Shown here one piece after another: positions 23,355-35,261 of a stretch of 64,000 nt of DNA (positions are counted from its first letter, which is position 1; each line of letters begins with the position of its first letter). The notes below the pieces were generated by a model, which saw only the letters and a program-made list of their open reading frames with translations, searched no databases and had not been told where the DNA came from. The stretch covers positions 14,083,755 through 14,147,754 of the forward strand of contig OX104132.1 of assembly GCA_944470555.2 (NCBI GenBank), read 5' to 3'. The stretch comes from Heterobilharzia americana (taxonomy: Eukaryota > Platyhelminthes > Trematoda > Strigeidida > Schistosomatidae). A program made the translations under genes and the position numbers.

Positions 23355-23965
23355 TGTAGTACCTTAAGAAGCTCTCGGTAAGAGCATTCTTCGTACTGGG
23401 TGATGATTGAAAGTGAGATGAAAATTTGAACCACCCCAGGATTCGAATCAACGACTACCGAGCTTCTGACCCGGTGCTCACCCAACTGAGCTACGAAGCC
23501 CGACTGCCGACCAGATTTTTATTTCACTTCAATCACCAAGGGCTTTGCCCGAGTACCATGTGAATTCGTGAGACCTTGCTACTACTTGGTGGTACTCACA
23601 CTGGCTGCTTAGTTATGAATTCTTATCCCAGTACAAATTTAACTGAATGAGAGGGAGAGCATCATATTTATTATCATCTTGACCATCTGAGATAGCCGTG
23701 GTTTACCAGCCAGTGTGGATACGATCAGGCGGTAGTAGCGCATCATGAATCCACATGGTATTCGGGCAAAACCCTTGGTGATTGAAGCGAAATAAAAATC
23801 TGGTCGGCAGTCGGGCTTCTTAGTTCAGACGGTTGAGCACCGGATCGGAAGTTCGGTGGTAGGCAGTTCGAATTCGACTGCTCTTCAAATTTGCATTTCA
23901 CCTTCAACCATCATCCAGTATAAATACTAGCCTGCCAAACCACGGCTATCTGAGATAGTCAAAAT
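23355..23965. mobile_element. T-family tRNA-like SINE, large inverted pair
   Basis: 23,355-23,580 is a minus-strand copy and 23,690-23,965 a plus-strand copy of one SINE. Each has a tRNA-like head (GGCTTCGTAGCTCAGTTGGG on the minus copy, with a plausible anticodon stem-loop and a GATTCGAATCC B box). Each also has a tail containing ATTTTCATCTCACTTTCAA or a close variant and, in the plus copy, CGGCTATCTGAGATAG. The interval between them is also partly symmetrical. The tRNA-like parts are diverged and embedded in repeats, so they are not called as tRNA genes. Confidence 0.8.
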
Positions 23966-24090
23966 GATAAAGAATATTTTTTATTCCTTCAAATCTCGAT
24001 TGAATTACGAAGTTTGGCTATCGAACCTATTATTAACATTTTGATTAGTGGTTGATATTTTCCCATACTGATTTCTATACAACAATAAAA

Positions 24091-24275
24091 ACCATTTTCA
24101 AGTTGTTATTCAACGCGCTGGCCGCGGAACCTGAAGGTCGCGGGTTCGATCCCTGCTGATGGGGTAGTGGGTGCGCACTGCTGAGGAGTCCCATGCTAGG
24201 ACGAAACAGCTGTCCAGTGCTCCCAGGTTTCCTTTGTTCCTCCAACTGATGTCAGTCTTCGATGAATAACAACTT
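24091..24275 (+). mobile_element. H2 hammerhead SINE-like unit with inverted tail at its 5' end
   Basis: The unit has the end of the tRNA-like head (ACGCGCTGG, then a B box GGGTTCGATCCC at 24,142-24,153), an intact hammerhead (24,175-24,220) and the tail CCAACTGATGTCAGTC to GATGAATAACAACTTG. Directly before the head, 24,093-24,112 is the inverted copy of that tail end (CAAGTTGTTATTCA), so the unit is bounded by inverted repeats. The A box is deleted. Confidence 0.85.
24175..24220 (+). ncRNA. Hammerhead ribozyme, H2 family, intact core
   Basis: CTGAGGA (24,181-24,187), stem II GTCC/GGAC (24,188-24,191 with 24,199-24,202), GAAAC (24,203-24,207), palindromic stem III ACAGCTGT and the GTC triplet (24,212-24,214). 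Stem I is six perfect pairs (24,175-24,180 with 24,215-24,220). Cleavage is predicted after 24,214. Confidence 0.88.
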
Positions 24276-24523
24276 GAAATATTTCCAAATCTCCACAACC
24301 CCCTCAAAAAAAACCATTTTCATTTCCCAATATCCTAAAGCAAACAATAACTTAATAACAGTGTGGTATACACCAAATAAAAATCATTTACTTTCCCAGT
24401 TCCAAGATATCTTTTCTTATATACTAACAAATTTAAATTTTATCAAATAAAAACAAGCAAAGAATATAAAAAAGCAGGATTTAATGAGTTCACTAATTTC
24501 AGTAGTACTCATCAGTTGGATGC

Positions 24524-25095
24524 CTGAAACCAGTGTGAAGATCTTCTGCACTCAGCATGTGGAACAAGATCCGCATTTTCAACACCAACATCAAGTCAAG
24601 TCAGTGCTTCTATATCATGGTTCAGAGACTTGGCGCGTTACGAAAGGGATTTCCAATAAACTACAGACATTCATCAACAACTGCCTATGCTGGCTCGCTA
24701 CTGAAGATCAGATGACCAGAATAATAAGAATAAGCAACAAGGAACTCTGACTGGCTGGTTGGCTGGCTGGCCACAAACCAACGAAGCAAGAAGCTATCTC
24801 TGAACAAATGTGCACTGTAAGGAAGTGGAGATGGATTGGATTGGTCATACACTGAGAAGGCCGACTGGGGACATCACACCCCAGGCAGGCCCTCGAGTGG
24901 AAGGCAGATGGGAAGCGACGAGTTGGGCGTTTGAGGTGAGGGTGACATGGAGGAGATTGTGCGAGGATGAAATGAGAGGTTGTGGGCTGTTGTGGAGCCA
25001 GGTTGAAAATATTTCAGAGGGTAGAGTGGAATGGAGATGTGCTACTGAATCCCTATGTTCCATTAGGAACCCAAGGGATTAATAACAATAATGAG
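24524..25095 (+). mobile_element. RTE non-LTR retrotransposon, 3' end
   Basis: This corresponds to the post-RT part of the full-length element (about 40,790-41,335 there). The frame at 24,484-24,750 reads HGSETWRVTKGISNKLQTF, and 24,810-25,082 reads [13 protein letters not shown]. It ends in GGAACCCAAGGGATTAATAA. AG(T/C)TGGATGC flanks it at 24,514-24,523 and 25,100-25,109 (one mismatch), a likely target-site duplication. Confidence 0.85.
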
Positions 25096-25374
25096 CAATA
25101 GCTGGATGCTCTACATACTTGATTATAAATATCACCAAACAATGTAAAAGAATATACTTTCACAGATACAAAACGTGGACTGAGATATTGATTTAGGTGT
25201 AAGAACACAGAAGTGAACAGTTCTTCATAGGTCAATACGGTAATGCAAAAGTTGGGAATGGATGTTCACATTGAATGAGGTGAAGGTAGATTACATAATT
25301 AATTATAAATTTGAATAGTAGTGTAGTCTAAAGAAACGTGTGGATTTCAAATAAGGAAATAATAATCTTGAGAG

Positions 25375-25640
25375 AACTGGAGAGAATCGATCGAAGGTGG
25401 ATTGCGTCATTCAGAACAAGGTAATTAGCAGTCACTCAAGATGACATCATAAGAAAACCAGGTGTGTCGGAAAGAATAATAATGGTAACAGTGGTAACAT
25501 GAATAAGGTTAATCAAACGAAACAAATTAGGAAGTATACAATAGGTGTAATAATTGAAAGCAAATAGTAAGTAGGGAACAGTAAATATGATAGACGACAA
25601 TGCAATTACTACTATGGCAGATTCAAGTTAATTATCATTT
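25375..25640 (-). repeat. Unclassified interspersed repeat R1, copy 2
   Basis: Reverse-complement relative of 3,660-3,935. The GTGGATTGCGTCATTC block is shared with 7,440-7,480 and 34,555. No coding sequence. Confidence 0.5.
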
Positions 25641-25910
25641 GACTTCATCAACTGCTTTTTTCACATTCGCCGCCTGTTTTAAATCTGTATCGGAGACCAA
25701 TTCGACAGTTTTTGTCCAAAATAACTACATAAAATAATGAACTATAGTGTTCACCTGTCAACAGGTCCACTTTATTTAAACAAATTGAATTCACTGTCCA
25801 GTTTGTTAAATTTTCAATAAATTGTATGACAGAACACATTTTGAAAAACAAAATAAACGTGAAATTCAAGTAGGAGAAATGTATTTTGAGAAATAATTAT
25901 ATTATTTGAC

Positions 25911-26168
25911 TATTTGAGATAGCCGTAGTTTGGCAGACTAGTATTTATACTGGATGATGGTTGAAGGTGAAATGAAAATTTGGACTGTAGCTGGATTCGA
26001 AACAGCGACCACTGGGTTTCCGTAGCTAAGTTGGTAGATCATCGGGCCGGAAACCCAGTGATTGCTGGTTTGAATCCAGCTGCGGTCCAAATTTTCATTT
26101 CACCTTCAGCCATCATCCAGTATAAATACTAGTCTGCCAAACTGCGGCTATCTCAAATCGTCAAATCA
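25911..26168. mobile_element. T-family SINE as a near-perfect palindrome
   Basis: The arms 25,911-26,022 and about 26,050-26,168 are reverse complements over about 110 bases with only a handful of mismatches. Shared blocks include TTTGGCAGACTAGTATTTAT and GGTGAAATGAAAATTTGGAC. The 27-base loop holds the tRNA A-box region (GTAGCTAAGTTGGTAGATC). The plus-strand half carries the B box GGTTTGAATCC. This is a SINE whose tail is present both upstream, inverted, and downstream. Confidence 0.85.
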
Positions 26169-26199
26169 TAATCAATATGATGCTCCCCCTCTCATTGTA

Positions 26200-26460
26200 A
26201 TTCAGTTAGTTTTTGATTGGGATGACAAGTCCTGACTAGGCACCCAGCGTAAACCCGATCAAGCGGTAGTAATACCTCACGAATTCACATAGTGGTCGGA
26301 CAAAGCCCTTGGTGATTGAAGTAAAATAAAAATGTGGTTGGCAGTCGGGCTTCGTAGCTCAGTTGGTACAGCATCGGACCAGAAACCTAGTGTCGATGGT
26401 TCGAACCTTGGGGTGATTCAAATTTTCATTTCACTTTTAGTTATCACCCATTATAAATAA
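26200..26460 (+). mobile_element. T-family tRNA-like SINE, plus copy
   Basis: A 5' block similar to 23,690-23,800 (AAGCGGTAGTAATACCTCAC) leads into GGCTTCGTAGCTCAGTTGGT, a TGGTTCGAACC B box and the tail AAATTTTCATTTCACTTTTA. The head is tRNA-like, but the acceptor-stem ends do not pair well and it is linked to SINE sequence, so I do not call a tRNA gene. Confidence 0.75.
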
Positions 26461-28649
26461 ATATATGGGCAGGAAGCTTCCTTAGTATGGAACGAAAATA
26501 GGTAGAAAGTTGTAGATGAAAAATTCTTCTCCATACAAAGGAATGATAAATGATGCAACGATGATGTTATCATAATCACCTCATATTTCAAATCTGCTGA
26601 AGCTGGAACCTATGGGTTGTTTTATTCCAGTCAAATAATCTTATAGAAACCTGTTCATTATGATTCATAAGCATTCTTTGAGAGGCCCTGTATGTGGGGA
26701 TCGATGCACACGACCACAGAGTTTCCAGCTGGAATGAAAGAGTCGTCCAGTGTCTTCACACTACAAATGTCTTCTTCTTAGAGCCGAAAAATATCTTCAA
26801 TTTAACTCCATCCCAGCAGTCATGCAGTTCAAAAATAATTGAATAACTAAATTCTTTCAAACCCTTCCATATTAGAATCGTTTATTCGATATACAGTACA
26901 TAGTGATACAGTAATATCTACTTGATTGTTCGTCAATTTTATTGAGATAATCCGATTCGCTAGTGGATTACCTTTATCAGATTCAGCCATTTTTATGTTA
27001 CTGTCATTTTGTAGATTATTCGGAGCCGAATTTTCTAGTTTCATTAAGTTTCGTTGTGTCTTTTGTTTTTTCAGTGTTAATACACACTGGGCTATATGCT
27101 GTTCAGTAGTTGTCGTATTCACCAAGCTTAACGCCACTTAGTTGCCAGGTGTGACATCTTCGAGTTTGAGATTACCTACTGTCACGATGAACCCTAGAAG
27201 TGGTCACAACTGAAATTTCGGATCAAACATATAACTAGCTGATGAGCCAGCTGCGGAACAGGGGGACCGTGTTGGTTGCAACCGACAGCTCTATTCTCAA
27301 TTGATATCGCAAGTGAACGCCATTTACTGAGTTTGAACAGCTGTCCAAGCTAAGTGTATTCATTGTGAAGATTATTTTTTCATAAATCCTTCCGTAGTTT
27401 CCTGAATTAATAAAGTAATAATGAATATTATAATGACGCATACTACGAGCGATCAAATTATATCATGCGTATAAACTAAGTGAACCCACTTGAAAGTTCA
27501 TTTGATCAACCTAGAGTAATTGGCCTTCTATTTTCGTTCGATTTACATGATAATAATGTGTAGTGTCTTCTGAATACCTTGATAACAACAGAAGGAATAT
27601 ATGATACACGTTTTGTCTCCAACGAATAGATGACATCTCTTATTCAGAAAAGATCTGCTTTTACAACCAGTTTACTTACAAAGAGCAAAGTGCATGGGTG
27701 TCTTTCACAGCTCACTTACTCAAAGTGTCACGACAGATATGAATAGTTGATGCGAGATGAAATCTTGATACATATACATCTGTAAAGCTAGGTCGTCTAC
27801 AACAGTGACATTCTCAAATATTTTGCTAAATGTCTCAGCATACTCTACTATACACCTGAGTTATGCTTATCAAAGAAAAATAATGCAAGAAGACTAAAAA
27901 TTTGCAATTACATACTTCATCGAAACACTGCTCGCCTTGGCAGACCTATCGGGCTAACAATCTCGAGATCAAAAACAGAACTCTAAGCAACTAACGCCAG
28001 TCAGTTGATGAGTTCAGGATTTCGAAAGAGTTATAGAAATCAGACATCAAGTCAACCTCTGTTTTGACCTGAAGTTATTTTTTTTGGGTTGACACAAGCG
28101 TCAAAACCTTCAAGGTAATTCATTGGTTCAATTTTCGATGTTTGGGGTTCGAAGTCGATAGTCAGATATCCATAGTGATATGGGTCAAAATCGACTGGAG
28201 TATGAAATATGAATTCACACTTTACCTCTCTAAGAATCATAAAAACTACCTCACATTTTTGTCTGTCCTTTACTCAGTTTTATTCTTTCCCTAGGCTATC
28301 TTATATTTGTACTCTGTTGATTCTCATGTGTTTCAATGTGTGTGTGCCGAAACTAGAAACCTCAGATTCAGACAGAACCTCTCACAAATGTTCATCTTTT
28401 CAAGTTGCCACACCCTACAGAGATATGCAAAGAACGGGTGGATAGAAAAATAATAGTATCAAAGTGTGAAATAGTGTACTAGAGGAGAAGAGCTTGAAAA
28501 AGGTCAGTGAAAATATTCAAGCTTTAGAAAAAATCCGCACCACTGCCACCAGTTTTCAGTCATGTCACCAAGAATCCTTGATCATTAAGTTCTATCGTCT
28601 CAGAGAAGTCAACCAGATAGTTTTCACCCTCATACACGGCTCAGGTCAG
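26461..28649. other. No gene recognised
   Basis: AT-rich sequence. Two minus-strand frames look somewhat protein-like (26,847-27,137 and 28,052-28,240) but lack a domain, and their splice sites are weak. A GAGAGGCCCTGT block at about 26,677 recurs near 45,035. Confidence 0.4.
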
Positions 28650-28990
28650 CAGTTAAAGACTTCATGCATTAATGCCGTATCTTAGTTTGGCCACCCTAGA
28701 CTTCCTCCCAAACTGACCCAACATCTAGTATTGCACATAGAGGTAGGTGGCGGCTTGGCATCCACAATACTTATCCAAGCCACTCCAGTTGATGAAGGTT
28801 CTTAAGCTTATCAGTTGACTTGCCTTCGTTGATTAGAACTATTGACCTAACCTCAATATTACTTACATGGGGATTCCCCCATACGACAGCAATTCTACGA
28901 AAACAACTATAGTTAAAAAGTGGTAACGGCTTTATATATTCTACTTTTAACAACCTCTTGTTCAATATCCATAACAATCACTGAAGCATA
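28650..28990 (-). mobile_element. SR2-like RTE fragment, degenerate
   Basis: The minus-strand frame 28,771-28,977 reads VSNIEVRSIVL then NEGKSTDKLKNLHQLEWLG. It is colinear with VSNAEVRGKVLG and GKSVDKVINLHRLR of the SR2-like element at 4,045-4,850. Only this post-RT segment is recognisable. Confidence 0.7.
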
Positions 28991-30842
28991 CTATCGTGAA
29001 CAATAATTTATGTTAACCTCCATCATGGTAACTAGAAATCACCAAACAAATGTGTAAGACTGATAGCACTGATAAAAGATAAACAATAATGCATTTCTGA
29101 TGTTCAAGTATTTTAACTGAAGGAAGACACATCCTAGAAAAACAAATCTAACTGTTGATTAGACACTGAACAAACAATGACCTATTCAGATAAAACAAAG
29201 ACATAATATGAAACAAGATAAAAATATTAAACTGTTTGAACTTTGGTATTATTTGTCGGCAATTGATCGACAGTAGGCTCCGGGTCTAAGCTTCGCCGTT
29301 GTTGGCTTTATGGGCTTGAGGAATCTCAAGTCAATTAAGCTATTCTACAATGTGTTACTTCTCCGATCAAATACTTTACTACCAAGCTGTTCAGGTTACC
29401 AGTAAATCCCAATGTGACTTCATGGTACACATATATTCATCGTGTGATAGTAACTAACATAACCTTCAACTTTACAAGTTGGATTCTACCATGCCACTAT
29501 ACTGGGTGTTTTTGACACTGGTACACTGTGTCTTGTATTACTGCATCACTACTTAATATTCACATTGTACAGCTGAACAATGGACTACGATCGGCTAATC
29601 TTAGATGGCCGATTCTTGGATTTTGAATTTCATTCAATGGATAATTGAATGAAAAATAAACAGCTAATAAAAAAAACTATTTACGATTGTGTTGTCATCA
29701 TCATTAGTATTATAGAATCATTTCTATAAATGGTTAGGTCAGTGTAATTCAACACATTCATTTTTAGTATTAAATGTATGATAAAGAGACAGTATAACTA
29801 TGAGATACTGATGAAAATTTGTTTCTGATGTGTGCATAATTAAGAATTACCAAGTCGCATGCTGTAAATATTCAGAAGTTGTGTTATATAATGGTCAATA
29901 ACTATTGATTAGAACTTGACCACCTTGAGTAAGTTATAAATTATTGCTCAAAGAAGTGTGTGTGCTTTGATTACTGTGTACATTGATTTAGCATACACTT
30001 AGTACCTGAAATCACACCGTGAATGGAAAAAAGTGATTGAAATGTGCGGAGAATTATTATTTCTAAGAAGTATGAAGACAGGCGAGTTTGTGTAATAAAC
30101 TGTTCTGGATTTCATATATTAGAGAAACAAACATCGTTATGTTTAATCTGAAGTAGGAGTTTTTGTGCATAGTTTGTGTTGTGTTAGGATTAAAACTATA
30201 CGAAGTCCTAAATCAAGGTTTCATCCTTCAGTAGGCTGCTTTCAGACCTATGAGTGTCTGCAGAAGCATAACTTTTCTCGGAGTTATAGACAACTCTTGC
30301 TGATAAAAAACATTAAGTAATGAACTTACTTTAAGAGCTTGGCATCAATTGATTTTTAAGATCCTTTTAATACTTATAGGAGATTTTATTGAGTATTGGG
30401 TGATTAGAGGTTCTCCAGTCCTCATCAACTAAATATATGCACAATGTTTGTGAAGTCAACACTCTCTCAAAGGTTAGAAATTCAGATCCCCCAACACAGA
30501 TCCCATAAACTGTTCACGAATATGACCCCCTGTTAAACACCAATGTTCATGAATTTCTGCTGATTCATTCAACCAACACTAAATTACCGTTCAAGACAGC
30601 ATGAGAGTGGATATTTAAGAAATTTATTTCAGCTTATGAACAATAATAGCAATCCTGTTCACAACGGTTTATGTGGTACAGGTCAATTTTTACCCAGGAA
30701 GATTATCTCTCTTGTGACTTGTAGCGCTACAAAAAACGATAGTTAACCAAATCATTTTCAATCTATGTGAGAGATGTCATCATAAAATAAGCCTTATAAA
30801 GAACAACAAGTTGAAAAACAGTTATTAAACTAACTTATTTAT
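28991..30842. other. No gene recognised
   Basis: AT-rich unique-looking sequence with no domain, SINE head or ribozyme core that I can see on either strand. Confidence 0.45.
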
Positions 30843-31485
30843 ATTTATTAGTCCCATAGGGATTCAGTAGCACGTCTCCATTCCACTCCACCCTCTGAAA
30901 TCTTTTCAACCTGGCTCCACAACAGCCCACAACCTCTCATTTCCTCCTCGCACCATCTCCTCCATGTCACCCTCACCTCAAACGCCCAAGTCGTCGCTTC
31001 CCATCTGTCTTCCACTCGAGGGCCTGCCTGGGGCGTGATGTCCCCAGTCGGCCTTCCCAGTGTATGACCAATCCAATCCATCTCCACTTCCTTCCAGTGC
31101 ATATTTGTTCAGCGATAGCTTCTCGCTTCGTTGGTTCATGGCCAGCCAGCCAGCCAGACAGCCAGCCAGCCAGCCAGCAGAGTTCCTTGTTGCTTATTCT
31201 TATTATTCTGGTCATCTGATCTTCAGTAGCGAGCCAGCATAGGCAGTTGTTGGTGAATGTCTGTAGTTTATTGGAAATCCCTTTCGTAACGCGCCAAGTC
31301 TCTCAACCATGATATAGAAGCACTCACTGACTTGACATTGGTGTTGAAAATGCGGATCCTGTTCCACATGCTGAGTGCAGAGGATCTTCACACTGGTTCC
31401 AGGCTAATGAACGCCTGCCTCGCTTTTCTGATTCTGACTTTGATATCCTCGTCTGTGCCGCCTATAGTTGAAACAGTGTTGCCTA
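30843..31485 (-). mobile_element. RTE non-LTR retrotransposon, 3' end
   Basis: Minus-strand copy of the post-RT part and 3' terminus. The frame 30,848-31,102 reads WIGHTLGRPTGDI and VTWRRWCEEEMRGCGLLW. The tail end at about 30,835-30,850 is TTATTTATATTTATTAG on the plus strand. It is 5'-truncated near 31,485. A CAGC-type minisatellite has expanded inside it (31,138-31,181). Confidence 0.85.
31138..31181. repeat. CCAG tetranucleotide minisatellite inside an RTE copy
   Basis: About ten CCAG units, with one CAGA interruption. Other RTE copies have only two to four units at this place (CTGGCTGGTTGGCTGGC at 24,750), so the array expanded after or during insertion. Confidence 0.85.
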
Positions 31486-33169
31486 GATGAAGCGAAATAT
31501 ACCACTACTGCTGAGCGTACTGAGTGATTAGAAACTACATAGGCTTATCTGCAGATGCTATCAGTCAGACCAGAGCGATCTAATCACCAGATGGCCATTT
31601 CGCTCGTTTGGTGCTAAGCTCATCGACGATCTACCCGGATGAATTCAGCTCATAGAGCCCAGTTACTTCACATCACCTGAATCTGACTAGCTGACTTGTA
31701 TGGACCATTATATACAAAATAGCATGATCACTTTGTAAATGATCTATAAAATACACAATTTTATGTTTACATTTCTCATAGCTGAGTTATTTTTCAGCTG
31801 CTCAACTCTTCAGTGTTTAGGTTACTCTGATCTGGCTAGAGAAGTCGACAGATCAGTTCGAGTGGTTTCAAACTAATCACGTTTATCAGTAGTAGTATCT
31901 TTCGCTAGTTCATGACAATTTTGCTTCAGAGATCATACCTCATAATCTTGGCTACGAGGTGGTTTCACACGGAAATCCCGTTTAAACCACAGTTGAGTAG
32001 TTGAAGAATTACTCGACTATGAGAAGTATCCATGCGAAAGTGTAATTTTCGAATCATTTGCAAGTTAACTTGATCAGCTTAGAAGAAAAAAAGTTTGTGT
32101 GTTTCTAACAGTTTCCATAATGTTATACCATAGATTTAGATGGCAACTATGACGGTTTTGAACAAGCATATTGACTGAACAAATACCACCAAATGCTTTT
32201 CCAAACAATTATTTCTTCTAGATAAGGGTATTAATAGCAGTATTAGTAATCTTAGCAAGCAAATAAAGTCAACTGATTGTTGCTTTGGTGAGAAACGTTT
32301 TGTATCATGCATGCTGGTTATTGTGAAGTTTTTTGTAAAAGCCTTTCTTCAATGACAAATTCTAAATATTATACGGACAGTAGCTGGAAACAGAAAACCA
32401 TCTCAGAGATTCACTCCTGAAATATTTTATTACTGATGGAGAAATATGTTACCTTATATTATGCGAAACGGTGTTAAGTGGTTATAGGCAATCGATTAAC
32501 CCTAGCCATCTAACACTAATCAAAGTTTATTACGGTGGTACGCCGCCTAGCTTAATTACTACATTGTGAAATAGTTGATAAAATGTCATCAACATTTGAG
32601 ACTGGATGACATGAAATTAGTTACACCTTAGTAACCATTCAATGTTGTTTGATATGTCAAATAATAATTCATCTAACCATGGTGACTAAATGACAGACAA
32701 ATATGTAGTTCACAGCTGGATTCGAAAAATTTAATATCCATATCGACTACCTGCGACACTTAACTAATAACTCGATCTAATCTTATCTTCAACTGCTGGA
32801 TGCCTCTACTCACTTGTAAACTGATAGAAATTGATTTGATTTGCCTGATTCCTAATCAAAAATTCTCACTGCTAATCAAGGCTGATAAGAATTACAGTCA
32901 AACAACAAAGAAATAATTAAATTAACTGTTCAGCATGGAACTGAATAATAGTCAGAATTATCATCCCTAAGCACATGGATAATAAATTTCGTTTTAGACA
33001 ACTAAAATTAGTTTCTAGGATGCAGAACTCCACGGTTTTTAGTTATTTATATTATCATACAGTATCTACGCATGAAGCTTTTAAAAATGTTTTATTTTCG
33101 GTACAAATTTAAAACAAGAAATGAATGTACAAACGTAAGATTTAATGAATTCATAAATTTCCACAGCGG
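31486..33169. other. No gene recognised
   Basis: Mixed sequence, slightly richer in GC at 31,500-31,690. No recognisable domain or SINE head. Confidence 0.4.
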
Positions 33170-33285
33170 TTAATGTGAGGATGATGTATGTAGGCATCTG
33201 AGCCACTGACATGGATTCTGAGCCCTATCACCTAGGGTCTCCAACCATTGCTTTCTCTTGTCCCGTGGACCCCCATAGGATGAAC
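33170..33285 (-). mobile_element. SR2-like RTE 3' untranslated fragment
   Basis: Matches 4,215-4,325 in the same orientation: ATCTGAGCCACTGACAT, CACCTAGGGTCTCCAACCA and CTCTTGTCCCGTGGACC blocks in the same order. Non-coding remnant. Confidence 0.65.
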
Positions 33286-33540
33286 ACGTTACATGCTGGA
33301 TAATAAACATCATAATGAGATGTAGGAACATATACATACAAAATATCAACGCAGATATTGGTTGAGACGTAGTAAAATAAAAATGAACAATCCATACAAG
33401 TCATATGGAAGTGGAAGAAGGTTGGAGGTGTTCATGCTGATGGATATTAGATGAAAAATAATGACAACGGTAATCATAATGATGAAATTATAGTTGTTGA
33501 GATTAAAGCTGAAACACGTCATCCCGAACAGGATAACTAG

Positions 33541-33905
33541 TGAAATAAAAAGTGACCCTGGAGATCATCCTAAAAACTACTGAGATGACCAATTACATTG
33601 CTTAACTTTATGAAAAAACTACTTTTTCTGTCGAAATAGCGGGTGTGACTGGTTACTTCACCATTCTATGGAGTGGCCTTTAAAGTCATTCAAAATGAGA
33701 GGCTTACCAGTTCACTGTCATGGAAGCTCGAGAAAATTGGATGAATAACAAACTAATAATAATTGTGATAGAAATATGGTTCACTCAAAGAAGAAAGTTA
33801 AACAAGAATGACAAGAAAGAGGGTGACCCTGTGCAGAGAAGAGGAGATATGATTAAATCATGTTACAATTCCTACCATAGTAGATTCCGACTAATTATCA
33901 TTTCC
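33541..33905. repeat. Degenerate inverted repeat (cf. 12,884) and R1 fragment
   Basis: 33,545-33,590 and 33,645-33,692 form a weak inverted pair related to 12,884-13,024 (GTGGCCTTTAAAGTCATTC on the right arm). 33,790-33,905 resembles R1 (ACCATAGTAGATTC block) in reverse orientation. Confidence 0.4.
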
Positions 33906-34026
33906 TTCTAAATGGAGACGTTTGGTCGAACAAATTGCATTGTGTAGGCTTTCTCAGTCACAAGCATTTTCTTGTTCCACTGTTTGTTAACGATCGTAAG
34001 GGACTGGAATGATTAATATTCCTCTT

Positions 34027-34220
34027 CTACTTCATTAAATACTTCATTATTGAATTGAGCAGGAATCCCATTTCTACATGACTAAGTAATTTAGCTGGAT
34101 GCTCAGTCACGCAATTAGACAGATGTCTCTGCGTACGACATATGTATTTACCTCCGCAAACACATTCTACTGTTTGTACTTCAGACGGATAGTCGTATTT
34201 GTATAAAACACTGAGCAACT
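34027..34220 (-). mobile_element. Penelope-like element, endonuclease fragment
   Basis: The minus-strand frame reads VECVCGGKYICRTQRHLSNC then VTEHPAKLL. This aligns with the Cys-x-Cys, YIG, RT.R and EH blocks of PLE GIY-YIG domains. The glycine of YIG is cysteine, and the fragment has no GIY part or downstream helices, so it is dead. It is of the same lineage as PLE-2 and the fragment at 54,590. Confidence 0.7.
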
Positions 34221-34351
34221 ATACTGAAATGGATTACAGGTTGCAGGCACCTTTAAAATCCATCTTGATGTGCTGTGGAACACTGCACACACAGAGATAA
34301 ATTACTTTTAATTTAGACCTAATGTCTTCTAACTTTTTACCACTCTGTACT

Positions 34352-34520
34352 AGTGATGGATAATAGTTGGCAGTGGAATTCAGGACATGCGTTCTGTCCT
34401 ATTTGGGACTCTTCAGCTAGATGTACCTACATCTCAGTGAACGATGTTGTTCTCACTGAGACATGAACTCAGAAACCATGGCTTCCTTTCTACATGCATG
34501 TAGACTATAAACAAGTCATA
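34352..34520 (-). mobile_element. Sm-alpha-like SINE, ribozyme mutated
   Basis: The minus strand reads CTGAAGAGTCCCAAATAGGA and then CAGAACGCATGTCCTGAATTCC. Stem II and the GTC triplet survive, but the essential GAAA is changed to AGAA, which should abolish cleavage. The tRNA-like head lies towards 34,500. Confidence 0.75.
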
Positions 34521-35261
34521 ATGGTTTTTCAGTCAGTGGCAACAAAGTTGTGGATTGCGTAATTCTGAGTAGTAAAAGTATTAATGATATTTGCAGCACA
34601 ATAGATGATAAGAATATTGATAATGAAAAGATAATCTAAATTCGTATTCCAATATTTAAAGTAGATCAAAGCCTGGAAACGATCACTATGGTTACATCAT
34701 ACTAAAGGATGAATTTATTGGATAAAAAACGTCTGAGTATGATTACAGTACCTGTATGAAAGCAATGAGAAGATAAAAAGAAGATAGAGGAGGTTTAGAA
34801 ATCTATAGAGATAACGAATGTACAAACTTCTTTTCAATGCTAAGGCTAAAGTTACTTACTCGAATTTCTATAGTCTCACTTATGTGTAAGAGATGAGTTC
34901 AAAGTTAACTGGACAGGTTCAGTGGGATGAGATAAATCCCTGTGAAGGCTTTTGCTTTACCCTCACTATGAGCACTGTCAACCGAATGTAACGTAACAAA
35001 GTTTTATCTAGGATTTTTACAGCGATAAAGGTACATATCTTGTCATTTTGAGTGAATGCCATTTTCAGTTTCTTCATTCTGCCATAAACTATCAGTTGAC
35101 ACAATATCATAGCAATATAATTGTCAAATTTTTAAACTGCTCAAAATTCCAGTGAAAATTATCTTTTTAATATGCCATTATAGACCGATCAATTCAGTTC
35201 AGTCAACGACAGGATTATATAAACAACAACATTAAAAACTATGTCGTATGAGAACTGGCTA

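Noticed and set aside
26343..26415. tRNA-like sequence GGCTTCGTAGCTCAGTTGGT with a B box
   Set aside because: The A and B boxes look good, but the acceptor stem does not close and the sequence is part of a repeated SINE (also at 23,455-23,515 and 23,813-23,880), so it is not called as a tRNA gene.
26847..27137. Minus-strand frame with TTTTEQHIAQCVLTLKKQKT and a possible donor
   Set aside because: Preceded directly by a stop, with a weak acceptor and no domain. Not enough to call an exon.
28052..28240. Minus-strand frame with FDPYHYGYLTIDFEPQ
   Set aside because: Protein-like in appearance only. No family recognised and no splice sites that fit.
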